Shown here: piece by piece, positions 8,090 to 17,088 of the stretch
How positions within the stretch are numbered: the stretch's first letter is position 1
Layout: every line of letters begins with the position of its first letter
NCBI RefSeq assembly: GCF_001426865.1
Contig: NZ_LMFO01000030.1
Location: forward strand, 224,653 to 288,652
DNA: 64,000 nt
Source: Paenibacillus sp. Root52
Lineage (GTDB): Bacteria > Bacillota > Bacilli > Paenibacillales > Paenibacillaceae
Direction of reading: 5' to 3'
Notes under the pieces: model-generated
Told to the model about the DNA's origin: nothing
What the model saw: only the letters and a program-made list of their open reading frames with translations
Database searches by the model: none
Translations under genes and position numbers: made by a program

Positions 8090-8851
8090 ATGAAATTAGT
8101 GTCCTGGAATGTAAATGGATTACGAGCATGTGTGACTAAGGGATTTATGGATTATTATCAGGAGAGCCAGGCTGATATTTTCTGTGTACAAGAGACGAAG
8201 CTACAGGCAGGCCAGATCGAGATGGATCTGGGTGATGATGTATATCAATACTGGAATTATGCGATCAAAAAAGGCTATTCCGGCACAGCGGTATTTACCC
8301 GGATAAAGCCACTGTCCGTCTGGTATGGGATGGAGGAAGACAGTGAGCCGGAAGGTCGAATGATTACACTGGAGTTTGATGAATTTTATCTGGTGAATGT
8401 GTATACACCTAATGCAAAGCGTGACCTGACCCGATTACCTTACCGTCTCGAATGGGAGGATCGTTTCCTGAAATACCTTCAGCAGTTGGAAGCGACCAAA
8501 CCGGTTATCGTATGCGGTGACCTGAATGTGGCCCATCAAGAGATTGACCTGAAGAATCCAAAGCCCAATATGGGCAATTCAGGGTTCACATTAGAAGAGC
8601 GAGGTAAAATGACGGACTTGCTCGCGGCAGGATACGTGGATAGCTTCCGTCATCTGTATCCGGATCGCACAGATGTGTATAGCTGGTGGTCGTATATGCC
8701 AAAGGTTAGAGAACGGAACGTTGGCTGGCGTATCGACTATTTTCTGGTATCCAATCAACTGGTCTCAAAAGTCGAGGATGCACACATTGACTGCCATGTG
8801 ATGGGCAGCGATCATTGTCCTGTCGGGCTAACATTAAATTGTATAGGTTGA
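8090..8851 (+). CDS. exoA: exodeoxyribonuclease III / AP endonuclease
   Basis: A 253-aa protein of the Xth/ExoA family, the normal length. It cuts DNA at abasic sites in base excision repair and has 3'-5' exonuclease activity, in the cytoplasm. Family landmarks are in order: WNVNGLRA at the N-terminus (metal-binding Asn), CVQETKLQ (metal Glu), YTPNAK, CGDLNVAH (catalytic Asp/Asn), WRIDYFLVS and the terminal MGSDHCPV (Asp-His pair). ATG 8090 follows GTGAGGAGATG. It is monocistronic: the preceding terminator is at 7696 and a structured RNA region follows. Assignment is secure. Confidence 0.96.
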   Translation: MKLVSWNVNGLRACVTKGFMDYYQESQADIFCVQETKLQAGQIEMDLGDDVYQYWNYAIKKGYSGTAVFTRIKPLSVWYGMEEDSEPEGRMITLEFDEFYLVNVYTPNAKRDLTRLPYRLEWEDRFLKYLQQLEATKPVIVCGDLNVAHQEIDLKNPKPNMGNSGFTLEERGKMTDLLAAGYVDSFRHLYPDRTDVYSWWSYMPKVRERNVGWRIDYFLVSNQLVSKVEDAHIDCHVMGSDHCPVGLTLNCIG

Positions 8852-8878
8852 ACTAGACATTTACACAAGGACGGAGAG

Positions 8879-9025
8879 GACAGAAATAACGTGAAGAAGC
8901 GAAGCGTTCGCCTGAAAGCTTTCTGCAAGAAAGCTGCATCGGAAGCATAAACCATCCCGGATTTTCCCTTAGAAAAAGGGAATCAGAAAATCTGGGGATA
9001 ACAGCGATCGGAATGTTGTTCTGTC
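8879..9025 (+). ncRNA. candidate structured RNA, closing stem with three internal hairpins
   Basis: A 7-bp closing helix (GACAGAA 8879-8885 with TTCTGTC 9019-9025, extendable by AACGT/ATGTT) encloses three perfect or near-perfect hairpins: GCGAA/TTCGC (8899-8911), AGCTTTCT/AGAAAGCT (8918-8935) and CCCGGATTTT/AAAATCTGGG (8956-8996), the last with inner stem TCCCTT/AAGGGA. Such dense pairing is unlikely by chance. Strand is assumed from the downstream terminator and gene. It could be a small RNA, a leader of the gene at 9297, or a structured interspersed repeat; I believe similar sequences recur in Paenibacillus genomes but cannot confirm it here. Confidence 0.5.
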
Positions 9026-9081
9026 ATTGGTGTGGTCAGTGTAAATATTTTAGTTCAATCGCAATAATTCGAATGCAATAT

Positions 9082-9124
9082 GCCGCAAGTTTCCGAGGAG
9101 TGACAGGAGACTTGCGGTTTTTTA
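9082..9124 (+). terminator. intrinsic terminator downstream of the structured RNA
   Basis: GCCGCAAGTTTCC / GGAGACTTGCGGT stem followed by six T. It could end a transcript covering the structured RNA, or act as an expression platform for 9297. Confidence 0.8.
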
Positions 9125-9296
9125 GTTATTTTCAACGATCCCGGGGAGGATTACATACTAGACTAAAGTTGGGGATTAGACTAGGCTCTGGATCGTTTCT
9201 TGCCATGAGAACATGGGTTAGGATTAATACATACATAAGGAGTCTTGGCGTAGCATGGATTCGGAACGGATATCAAGTTGCATTAGGAGGACGAGA

Positions 9297-9599
9297 ATGG
9301 ATAGATGGCTTGGGAGAGGTATTCGGATTGTTGGCGGTGTGATGGTTGTAACAGGTGTTCTGTTATTTGTTGGGGCGGGCTACATGGTAGTACAGGATGT
9401 GCAAACGAGGCAGGCTTATCTGCCAACGGAAAGAATAGATGAGTTTAATAGGAGTCATGTACAGGTGAATACATCCAGTACGTTACATTCAGGTGGAATA
9501 AGGCTGGCTTCAGATCCCGAAGATTCAACCTTGATTGAAGAGTTTACACAAGTTTATGAGCATTTGAAATCTTCACTGAACCTGGAGTTATATGAATAA
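9297..9599 (+). CDS. small membrane-anchored protein
   Basis: A 100-aa protein starting at ATG 9297, chosen for the TTAGGAGG site six bases upstream; the frame extends to 9255 without a ribosome site. Residues ~8-30 (IRIVGGVMVVTGVLLFVGAG) are one transmembrane helix, followed by an acidic extracytoplasmic tail of about 65 residues. No family recognised. It forms a probable pair with the 52-aa membrane protein at 9646. The upstream structured RNA and terminator may influence its expression. Confidence 0.6.
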   Translation: MDRWLGRGIRIVGGVMVVTGVLLFVGAGYMVVQDVQTRQAYLPTERIDEFNRSHVQVNTSSTLHSGGIRLASDPEDSTLIEEFTQVYEHLKSSLNLELYE

Positions 9600-9645
9600 G
9601 CGAATTGTGGCTTGATTGAATCATAGCCGAGAAGGAGGAAGAGGG

Positions 9646-9804
9646 ATGAAGGTAAAGGTGATGGGCGGATTCCTAGCTTGGTTTCTGGTCAGCTTCTTAC
9701 TATCCATCGCAGCACTATCTGTCATGATGCTGTATGCCTCAACGTACGTTGAAGCGGCTTCATATATAGATGCATCACATCTGATTACGATGAGTTCATC
9801 GTAA
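9646..9804 (+). CDS. very small single-span membrane protein
   Basis: A 52-aa product from ATG 9646, with GAAGGAGG seven to eight bases upstream. Nearly half the chain is one hydrophobic helix (FLAWFLVSFLLSIAALSVMM), with a short Ser/Tyr-rich outer tail. It starts 46 bp after the 9297 gene ends, so the two are likely co-transcribed. No family recognised. The good ribosome site and clean membrane segment support it as real despite its size. Confidence 0.5.
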   Translation: MKVKVMGGFLAWFLVSFLLSIAALSVMMLYASTYVEAASYIDASHLITMSSS

Positions 9805-9992
9805 TGACTGTAGGATAGGATTTCTTAGGTTTCTTAGATCTTTAATTAGGGTAAGGGGGGTGAAGAGATAACCAAATAATGAATGTAGATGTGGATTAAG
9901 TCAACTCAAGGATAAGTCCACATGATAACGATTGAGCTGAATATGTATAAGATATTCCTTAGTCCATACACAACACATAAGGAGTGAACATA

Positions 9993-10589
9993 ATGAAATT
10001 ACCTCAGAAGCATCTCATGATGTGTGCTGCTGTAGCAATGGTTATTGCGCTAAGTGCATGTAGTGGTAGAACAGGGCAGCCAGCACAGGATACAGGACAG
10101 GTTAATTCCGAATCATCGGAGTCGACGGGTGAAGTGAACAATGATGCTAATAACGAAGCAACCGCAGCAGAAGTGAGTTCCCCAGATGGTACAGCGGAGA
10201 TTGTGGATACCGATGAGGAGACCAATTCTGAGGCTGGTGGTGATAACGCAGCAGCAGAGGGGACTCAAGAATTACCAGACGTCTTGCCAACAGATTTCCC
10301 TATGCCAGATGACGCTCATATTCAGCTAGCTAACTCCGGTGACAATGATGGTAAGAAGTCAGCTATGGTAATCTACACCACGGAGCAGGATATGAAGACA
10401 GTCTCCAAGATGTATAAGGACTATTTCGAAGCCAAAAAATTAACCGATGCAGGTCAGACGTTGGATGACAAAAATATCATTATTCAAGGGACTGATCCTG
10501 AAACGAAGCAGCAATGGTCACTGATTGGCGGAGCCCTGGCTAGCAAGGAAGGTACGATTGAGCTGACACTTACGTGGGCTGAATCTTGA
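9993..10589 (+). CDS. lipoprotein of unknown function
   Basis: A 198-aa product from ATG 9993, with AAGGAG spaced eight bases upstream. The N-terminus is a lipoprotein signal with lipobox LSAC, so it is anchored outside the membrane. An Asn/Glu/Ala-rich disordered linker (to about residue 90) leads to a compact domain beginning LPDVLPTDFPMPDDAHIQL. That form, with TTEQDMKTVSKMYKDYF, resembles small extracellular domains common in Firmicute lipoproteins. No enzyme motif seen. It has its own terminator at 10630. Confidence 0.7.
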   Translation: MKLPQKHLMMCAAVAMVIALSACSGRTGQPAQDTGQVNSESSESTGEVNNDANNEATAAEVSSPDGTAEIVDTDEETNSEAGGDNAAAEGTQELPDVLPTDFPMPDDAHIQLANSGDNDGKKSAMVIYTTEQDMKTVSKMYKDYFEAKKLTDAGQTLDDKNIIIQGTDPETKQQWSLIGGALASKEGTIELTLTWAES

Positions 10590-10629
10590 TAGCTGGAACA
10601 ACTCAATATAGAACATATGATACGTCTTG

Positions 10630-10677
10630 CCTTACATTGTCGGTGGCTCTGTTGCCACATAAATGTAAGGTTTTTTT
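10630..10677 (+). terminator. intrinsic terminator
   Basis: CCTTACATT / AATGTAAGG outer stem with a nested GTGGC/GCCAC hairpin, followed by seven T. Confidence 0.85.
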
Positions 10678-10769
10678 CATTTAGAACTGGAAACACAACA
10701 GGTTACATGGTATGTTATATCTTTATAGAAAGATAGACAACTACTGACGAAGACAGGAGAGGATTGAAC

Positions 10770-11747
10770 ATGGTTAAAGTGGGTATTGTGGGTTACGGTA
10801 ACTTGGGTAGAGGCGTTGAGAAAGCAATTAAGCAAAATGATGATATGGAATTGGTTGCTATATTTACACGTCGTGATCCAGAGCAGATGGTAGGCGAAGA
10901 TACATCCGCTCGTTTCGAACATATCTCTGCCGCTGAGCAATACATAGGCAAAATTGATGTGATGTTGCTGTGTGGAGGTTCGGCTACAGATCTTCCGGAG
11001 CAGACACCTGTCATTGCACGTCTATTCAACACGGTAGACAGCTTCGACACACATGCCAAAATCCCTGAATTCTATGCAGAGGTTAATGCCGCTGCCGAGC
11101 AAGGTGGACATGTAAGTGTCATCTCTACGGGCTGGGATCCAGGATTGTTCTCCATGAATCGTCTGTTGGCGCAATCCATTCTGCCTGAAGGTAAAGAATA
11201 TACATTCTGGGGAACTGGCGTTAGCCAAGGTCACTCTGATGCGATTCGTCGTGTGCCAGGTGTCAAAGCCGGAGTTCAATACACTGTACCTGTAGAAGAA
11301 GTGATTAACCGTATTCGTGCAGGTGAAACGCCAGAGTTGTCTACTCGTGAGAAACATTTGAGACAATGTTACGTTGTGGCTGAAGCAGGAGCGAACGAGG
11401 ATGAGATCCGTGAAACGATTGTATCCATGCCGAACTATTTTGCTGACTATGATACAACGGTAACCTTTATTACGGAAGAGCAATTGAAAGCTGAACACGA
11501 AGGTATGCCGCATGGTGGATTCGTGATTCGCAGTGGAGTTACGGGAACAGCTTCCAAGCAAATTATTGAATTTGGCTTGAAATTGGATAGTAACCCTGAG
11601 TTCACAGCAAGTGTACTGGTTGCGTATGCAAGAGTTGCACATCGTCTGAGCGCTGAAGGTCACAAAGGTGCCAAAACAGTATTTGATATTCCACTGGGTC
11701 ACCTGTCTCCTAAATCCGCTGAAGAGCTTCGTCGTGATCTGCTCTAA
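10770..11747 (+). CDS. ddh: meso-diaminopimelate D-dehydrogenase
   Basis: A 325-aa protein, the family's usual length. It reversibly converts meso-diaminopimelate to tetrahydrodipicolinate with NADP(H), a one-step branch of lysine and peptidoglycan precursor synthesis. The N-terminus carries the dinucleotide-binding fold (VGIVGYGNLGRGVEKAI), followed by FTRRDPEQM and the substrate-site segments STGWDPGLFSMNR, FWGTGVSQGHSDAIRRV and MPHGGFVIRSG typical of Ddh. ATG 10770 is chosen for the GGAGAGG site upstream. It is monocistronic between terminators. Identification is from strong family recall. Confidence 0.92.
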   Translation: MVKVGIVGYGNLGRGVEKAIKQNDDMELVAIFTRRDPEQMVGEDTSARFEHISAAEQYIGKIDVMLLCGGSATDLPEQTPVIARLFNTVDSFDTHAKIPEFYAEVNAAAEQGGHVSVISTGWDPGLFSMNRLLAQSILPEGKEYTFWGTGVSQGHSDAIRRVPGVKAGVQYTVPVEEVINRIRAGETPELSTREKHLRQCYVVAEAGANEDEIRETIVSMPNYFADYDTTVTFITEEQLKAEHEGMPHGGFVIRSGVTGTASKQIIEFGLKLDSNPEFTASVLVAYARVAHRLSAEGHKGAKTVFDIPLGHLSPKSAEELRRDLL

Positions 11748-11831
11748 TCAACGAGTTTAGAATTTATAAAAAAAGAGCTTTACCGTCATACTCACGTTCG
11801 AACAGAGTAGGGACGGATGAAGTTCATCAGA

Positions 11832-11869
11832 AAGAGCCCGTCCTTCGGTTGATTGAAGGACGGGCTCTT
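11832..11869. terminator. bidirectional terminator between convergent genes
   Basis: Perfect 15-bp stem AAGAGCCCGTCCTTC / GAAGGACGGGCTCTT with an eight-base loop. It is T-rich only weakly on either side. It separates ddh from the minus-strand gene at 11969. Confidence 0.75.
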
Positions 11870-11968
11870 AGTTGTTTCATTAGGATCACCAGATAATGCC
11901 GCTGGGTATATTCATACTGCTGTTGTCGGGGAAGTACGATCTCTCAGTATGATGCTGTACACTTGATC

Positions 11969-12859
11969 TTATGTAGTCCAGTGATCAGGCATTTTCACAT
12001 GAGTAGGCAGCTTCGTCGTGCTATTTCCCTTGGCTGAGTTAAGCTGTGACTGTGTTAGGAAAAGACTGCCTCTCAGATCTGCCCCGCCAAGGTCTGCATC
12101 CCGTAAGTCAGCACCTATGAAGTCGGCTGCTCTTAAGTCTGCATTTCGTAGATCTGCCGCGATCATAAGCGCACCCCTGAAGCTAGTACCGCGAAGATCT
12201 GCTCCTTTGAGGTTGGCACCTAGATAGTCCATCCCACCGGCACGTTTATTCATTTTGGACTTTGATTTGGATTTTCCATGACCCGATGCTGTATCAGTCT
12301 GTTTCATGCTGGAGATGGCTTGGGTACGGATCATCTCGCTTCCTTGCAGCAAGAGCTCACTTATACTTGCTCGGTGAGTCGGGATATCCAGCCGTAAAAT
12401 GGCTGCCGGCTCCAGTAGTGTGAGTTGTTCTGTTTCTTGATATTTTTCACGCAGACGTGAATGAATCGATATTGTTTCTGGATATGCCAGCATCTCATTC
12501 ACATAGCTCATCATTTCCTGTAGCTGTCTCATCACAGGTAGGCAGTCGAACATTTCCGAAGCAAGCTCGGGGTGATCCCGCCAGTCCTTACCTGCATATG
12601 TAAGCTGTGAGAGCTTCTGTCCCGCTCCAAAACAATCGTATACCGTACAACCTTTAAATCCTTTCTGTCTAAGTTGTGTATGGATGCCGCATCGATTATC
12701 GTTGCGGAGGTTCGGGCATGGCGTGCCACTGGATTTATCAAAAGCAAAATCGGAAGATTTGCCATAGGGCAGTGCCACGCAACATAAGCCAAAACATTGC
12801 TCGCAGTCTGCGCTCAGATGCAGGGGTGCCTCCGTGCTGACGAAGGGGTGGTTAGACAT
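11969..12859 (-). CDS. pentapeptide-repeat protein with Cys-rich N-terminal domain
   Basis: A 296-aa product. Residues ~19-80 hold a Cys cluster (CEQCFGLCC, then PCPNL, RCGIH, GCTVYDC) resembling YkgJ-type or other metal or Fe-S binding domains. The last third is a run of A(D/N)LRx pentapeptides (GANLKGADLRGTSFRGALM, ADLRNADLRAADFIGADL) forming a right-handed beta-helix of about five short turns. A Ser/Lys linker joins the parts. Pentapeptide proteins can mimic DNA or act as scaffolds, but the partner here is unknown. The fused Cys domain makes a plain gyrase-protection role less likely. Confidence 0.8.
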   Translation of the reverse strand: MSNHPFVSTEAPLHLSADCEQCFGLCCVALPYGKSSDFAFDKSSGTPCPNLRNDNRCGIHTQLRQKGFKGCTVYDCFGAGQKLSQLTYAGKDWRDHPELASEMFDCLPVMRQLQEMMSYVNEMLAYPETISIHSRLREKYQETEQLTLLEPAAILRLDIPTHRASISELLLQGSEMIRTQAISSMKQTDTASGHGKSKSKSKMNKRAGGMDYLGANLKGADLRGTSFRGALMIAADLRNADLRAADFIGADLRDADLGGADLRGSLFLTQSQLNSAKGNSTTKLPTHVKMPDHWTT

Positions 12860-12877
12860 TATTGTACACTTCCTTTA

Positions 12878-12911
12878 AGAGGTTGTTCAAAAAAAACGTT
12901 ACTTTTGATTT
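12878..12911. repeat. partial copy of the GTTCAAAAA element family
   Basis: AGAGGTTGTTCAAAAA followed by ACTTTTGAT matches the left end of the element at 19747. It overlaps the 3' end of the LacI-family gene, whose stop codon (12899-12901) lies inside it. Confidence 0.45.
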
Positions 12912-13942
12912 TTGACCACAACAGATATGCATGATCTTCGTTCCACAATCTCGGTATTCACAACCAATTGGACTGCATTTGGATCCGTATGATCGATCTT
13001 TTCCATCAATAGCTTCACAGCGTTCTTGGCTAACAGATCCTTTTTGACATGCACGGTGGTTAATTCGGGACTGATAACTTTGGCTTCAAAAATATTATCA
13101 AATCCCATCACTGACACATCTTCAGGGACACGAACGCCTATGTTCTGTAGTGACTTGATCGCACTAATGGCAATGTAATCATTCTCGCAAAATATGGCTG
13201 TAGGCAGCTCTGCCAGCTGTTGAATGGACTGCTGGAATCCTTCCTGTGGCATCACACGCATGGGATGCATATCGAAGAATAATCCATCCTCTACCGTTAA
13301 CTGATGCTCACGAAGAGCGGCGTTAAAGCCTTCTTCCCTTTGCACAAAATTGACGATGCGCGTATGCGACCGAACATAACCTATTCTACGGTGTCCAATC
13401 TTAATTAAATGTTGACCTGCTTGGTAACCACCCAGCTTGTTATTAATGGAGATAAAGCTTGCATCCATATATTCAAAGCACGTATCCAAAATGACCACAT
13501 TAGCATGGTGGGATCGTATAGGCTCGATCATATCTGGCGTGAGATTGGTACCGAGTAGCAGAATGCCAGCGGATGGCTGATCCTTTTCCAAGGCCAGTAG
13601 TTCATGATGTAGATTCTGTATATCAATGGAAGAGATCACCAAGGTATTCCCATGCTGCTTCACTTGATCGGTAATATGATGAATTAACTCATTGAAAAAA
13701 GGTAATGAATCATAATGTTCGGTAACGATATCTGCATTTTTACAGGCGACAAAACGGATAATGGCATGAGGTTTCTGAATTTCCTTATCGGACTTCAGTG
13801 TTCTCGGTCTATACCCGTGTGCCTGAGCAATATCTAATATATGTTCTCGGGTCTGTTCACTAACCCCAGGTTTATTGTTAAACGCAAGTGAGACCGCAGC
13901 CTTCGATACCCCCGCAAGCCGCGCAATATCATCAATTTTCAA
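12899..13942 (-). CDS. LacI-family transcriptional regulator
   Basis: A 347-aa product from TTG 13942, chosen for AGGAGG seven bases upstream. Residues 1-55 are the LacI helix-turn-helix and hinge (IDDIARLAGVSKAAVSLAFN, GVSEQTREHILDIA). The remainder is the periplasmic-binding-protein-like effector domain, with GHRRIGYVRS, PTAIFCENDYIAISAIKSL and the family-typical PEDVSVMGFDN. It binds an operator and responds to a sugar-type ligand. A beta-glucoside-type EIIA fragment lies just upstream on the other strand, hinting that a PTS operon once stood here. Its present target is not visible. Confidence 0.9.
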   Translation of the reverse strand: MKIDDIARLAGVSKAAVSLAFNNKPGVSEQTREHILDIAQAHGYRPRTLKSDKEIQKPHAIIRFVACKNADIVTEHYDSLPFFNELIHHITDQVKQHGNTLVISSIDIQNLHHELLALEKDQPSAGILLLGTNLTPDMIEPIRSHHANVVILDTCFEYMDASFISINNKLGGYQAGQHLIKIGHRRIGYVRSHTRIVNFVQREEGFNAALREHQLTVEDGLFFDMHPMRVMPQEGFQQSIQQLAELPTAIFCENDYIAISAIKSLQNIGVRVPEDVSVMGFDNIFEAKVISPELTTVHVKKDLLAKNAVKLLMEKIDHTDPNAVQLVVNTEIVERRSCISVVVKNQK

Positions 13943-13995
13943 TATACAACCTCCTAAATGGCCTGCATGTCCTAAGTATACCATGATTTAGGTAT

Positions 13996-14181
13996 GTCTC
14001 CGATGGGGATGTCGTTCGTAAGGGGGATAAGCTCGTGGAGTTTGACCTTGCGGCTATTCAGGCGGCTGGTTATGATACGACAACATCGGTCATTGTATCC
14101 AATACCTCATCGTATTCGGATATTCAGATTAATTCTTCTTCTCAGGTGGAGCAGGGTGCAGTTCTAATTAGTGTTAAATAA
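13996..14181 (+). pseudogene. C-terminal fragment of a PTS beta-glucoside EIIA domain
   Basis: The plus frame reads VSDGDVVRKGDKLVEFDLA, AIQAAGYDTTTSVIVSNTSS and ends GAVLISVK with TAA at 14179-14181. It is the last ~60 residues of a glucose-family EIIA domain, comparable with the end of the intact transporter at 36586 (VGDVLMEFDREEIEKAGYTT). There is no start or ribosome site: the sequence begins within 55 bp of the divergent LacI gene. It is a deletion remnant of a PTS gene. Confidence 0.85.
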
Positions 14182-14227
14182 AAGAGTTTTTGCATACAAA
14201 TATGTTAGAATTGCTTGGAAAAAAGTA

Positions 14228-14264
14228 AGGGCAGCGTCCGGTTTTACGGATCACTGCCCTTTGT
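14228..14264. terminator. hairpin between the EIIA remnant and gdhA
   Basis: GGGCAG / CTGCCC outer pairs with an inner GTCCG/CGGAT helix, ending CCCTTTGT. It probably served the lost PTS gene. Confidence 0.6.
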
Positions 14265-14343
14265 CATGCACGTCATAATCTAGTGCATAGTTATACCGTT
14301 ACCATACGAACCTGCTCAGACTGTTTATGCAGGTTTCGGAGAA

Positions 14344-16115
<1,772 letters not shown>

Positions 16116-16589
16116 ATGAACCATAGATCCCATTGCCATAATTGCAGAGAGATGCTGGTGAGCCAGCTCATTACTTTGGGTGAAGAGAAAAAAACATTTC
16201 TCAACGCCTATTTTGACGTGCGTGAACCTGAATGGTTTCAGATGGAACGGATGCTTACTACGTACACAGAACATGTAGAGCAGCTGTTGCTGGGATCAGA
16301 TGAACTGTTGAATTCCACTGTGCTAATTGGGAGCCGTATCACCTTCGAATATGTGGACTTCCATACATCGGATTCGTTCTGGATCGTAATGCCGGAAGAG
16401 GCAGATGCAGATGAGAGTCGCATCTCGTTCCTTTCCCCGGTTGGAAGACAATTGTTGCTTGCTCGCCAAGGGGAAACCCGGAGTGTGAATATCCCTGCAG
16501 GTTCTATGCGGGTGCGCATTACAGATATTCAATTGCAGCGCGAGCCGGTCACTGGGAAGGTTGAAGGGGGTGCAGATTATGCACTTTAA
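16116..16589 (+). CDS. GreA/GreB C-terminal-domain protein
   Basis: 157 aa from ATG 16116, behind TAGGAGGTGAG. Residues ~70-145 match the FKBP-like C-terminal domain of GreA: IGSRITFEY, MPEEADADESRISFLSP, GRQLLLARQGE, IPAGSMRVRITDI. The N-terminal ~55 residues contain CHNCREML and a short helical region, not the long coiled-coil hairpin of true GreA, so transcript-cleavage activity is unlikely. It probably binds RNA polymerase like other Gre-like proteins. It overlaps khtT by 11 bp, so it is co-translated with an ion antiporter. Confidence 0.75.
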   Translation: MNHRSHCHNCREMLVSQLITLGEEKKTFLNAYFDVREPEWFQMERMLTTYTEHVEQLLLGSDELLNSTVLIGSRITFEYVDFHTSDSFWIVMPEEADADESRISFLSPVGRQLLLARQGETRSVNIPAGSMRVRITDIQLQREPVTGKVEGGADYAL

Positions 16590-17085
16590 AGAGACGGATC
16601 TGCCGGGCATTGGTCGAAAGTATTGGCTGCATACACGCAGCGGTGAGCATCTGGTGATTGTCATTCATAATGACGAGCGACGAGATCTTTTTCATATGGA
16701 GTCTGGGGAAGTACCGGATGAACCTGGAGATATGAGGTCTTTGGTGACGCTGGATGACGATGAAGCAAGAGCAGTCGCCGCTATTGTAGGTGGGATGACG
16801 TATAAACCGCAATTCCAGGAGCAACGCGAGGTTATGCTAGATGGGTTGCTGATTGAATGGTTGCGGATTGAGCCACACGCAGCAAGTGTTGGGCAGACCA
16901 TTGGGGATCTGAACATTCGCCAAGCTACAGGCGCAGTCATTCTGGCTGTGGTGGAGAAGGATAGGGCGAAGCAGCTTAATCCAGGGCCTGAGTATACGTT
17001 TACCGCAGGGGCAACCCTTGTTGTTGCAGGAGAGCGCGAGCAGCTTAGAGAGCTCAAACGTTTGCTTGTTGATGGAAGGCTATAG
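16579..17085 (+). CDS. khtT: KhtT, regulatory subunit of K+/H+ antiporter
   Basis: 168 aa from ATG 16579, preceded by AAGGGGG. The N-terminal domain (KETDLPGIGRKYWLHTRSGE) matches B. subtilis KhtT/YhaT, and residues ~80-165 form a TrkA-C domain (VGQTIGDLNIRQATGAVILA, LNPGPEYTFTAGATLVVAGE) that binds a nucleotide such as c-di-AMP in characterised homologues. It sits on the cytoplasmic side of KhtU and gates potassium efflux. It overlaps the GreA-like gene by 11 bp and precedes khtU by 3 bp. Confidence 0.9.
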   Translation: MHFKETDLPGIGRKYWLHTRSGEHLVIVIHNDERRDLFHMESGEVPDEPGDMRSLVTLDDDEARAVAAIVGGMTYKPQFQEQREVMLDGLLIEWLRIEPHAASVGQTIGDLNIRQATGAVILAVVEKDRAKQLNPGPEYTFTAGATLVVAGEREQLRELKRLLVDGRL

Positions 17086-17088
17086 CCT

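Noticed and set aside
9082-9124. Known riboswitch with expression platform upstream of 9297
   Set aside because: No recognised aptamer consensus; kept only as a generic structured RNA.
11022-11702. Long open frame opposite ddh (226 codons)
   Set aside because: Lies wholly within a secure gene, has Cys/His/Phe-rich composition typical of antisense frames and no ribosome site.
14182-14343. RAT-type leader linked to the EIIA remnant
   Set aside because: No GGATTGT...GGCAAAACC pattern is present; only a simple hairpin at 14228.
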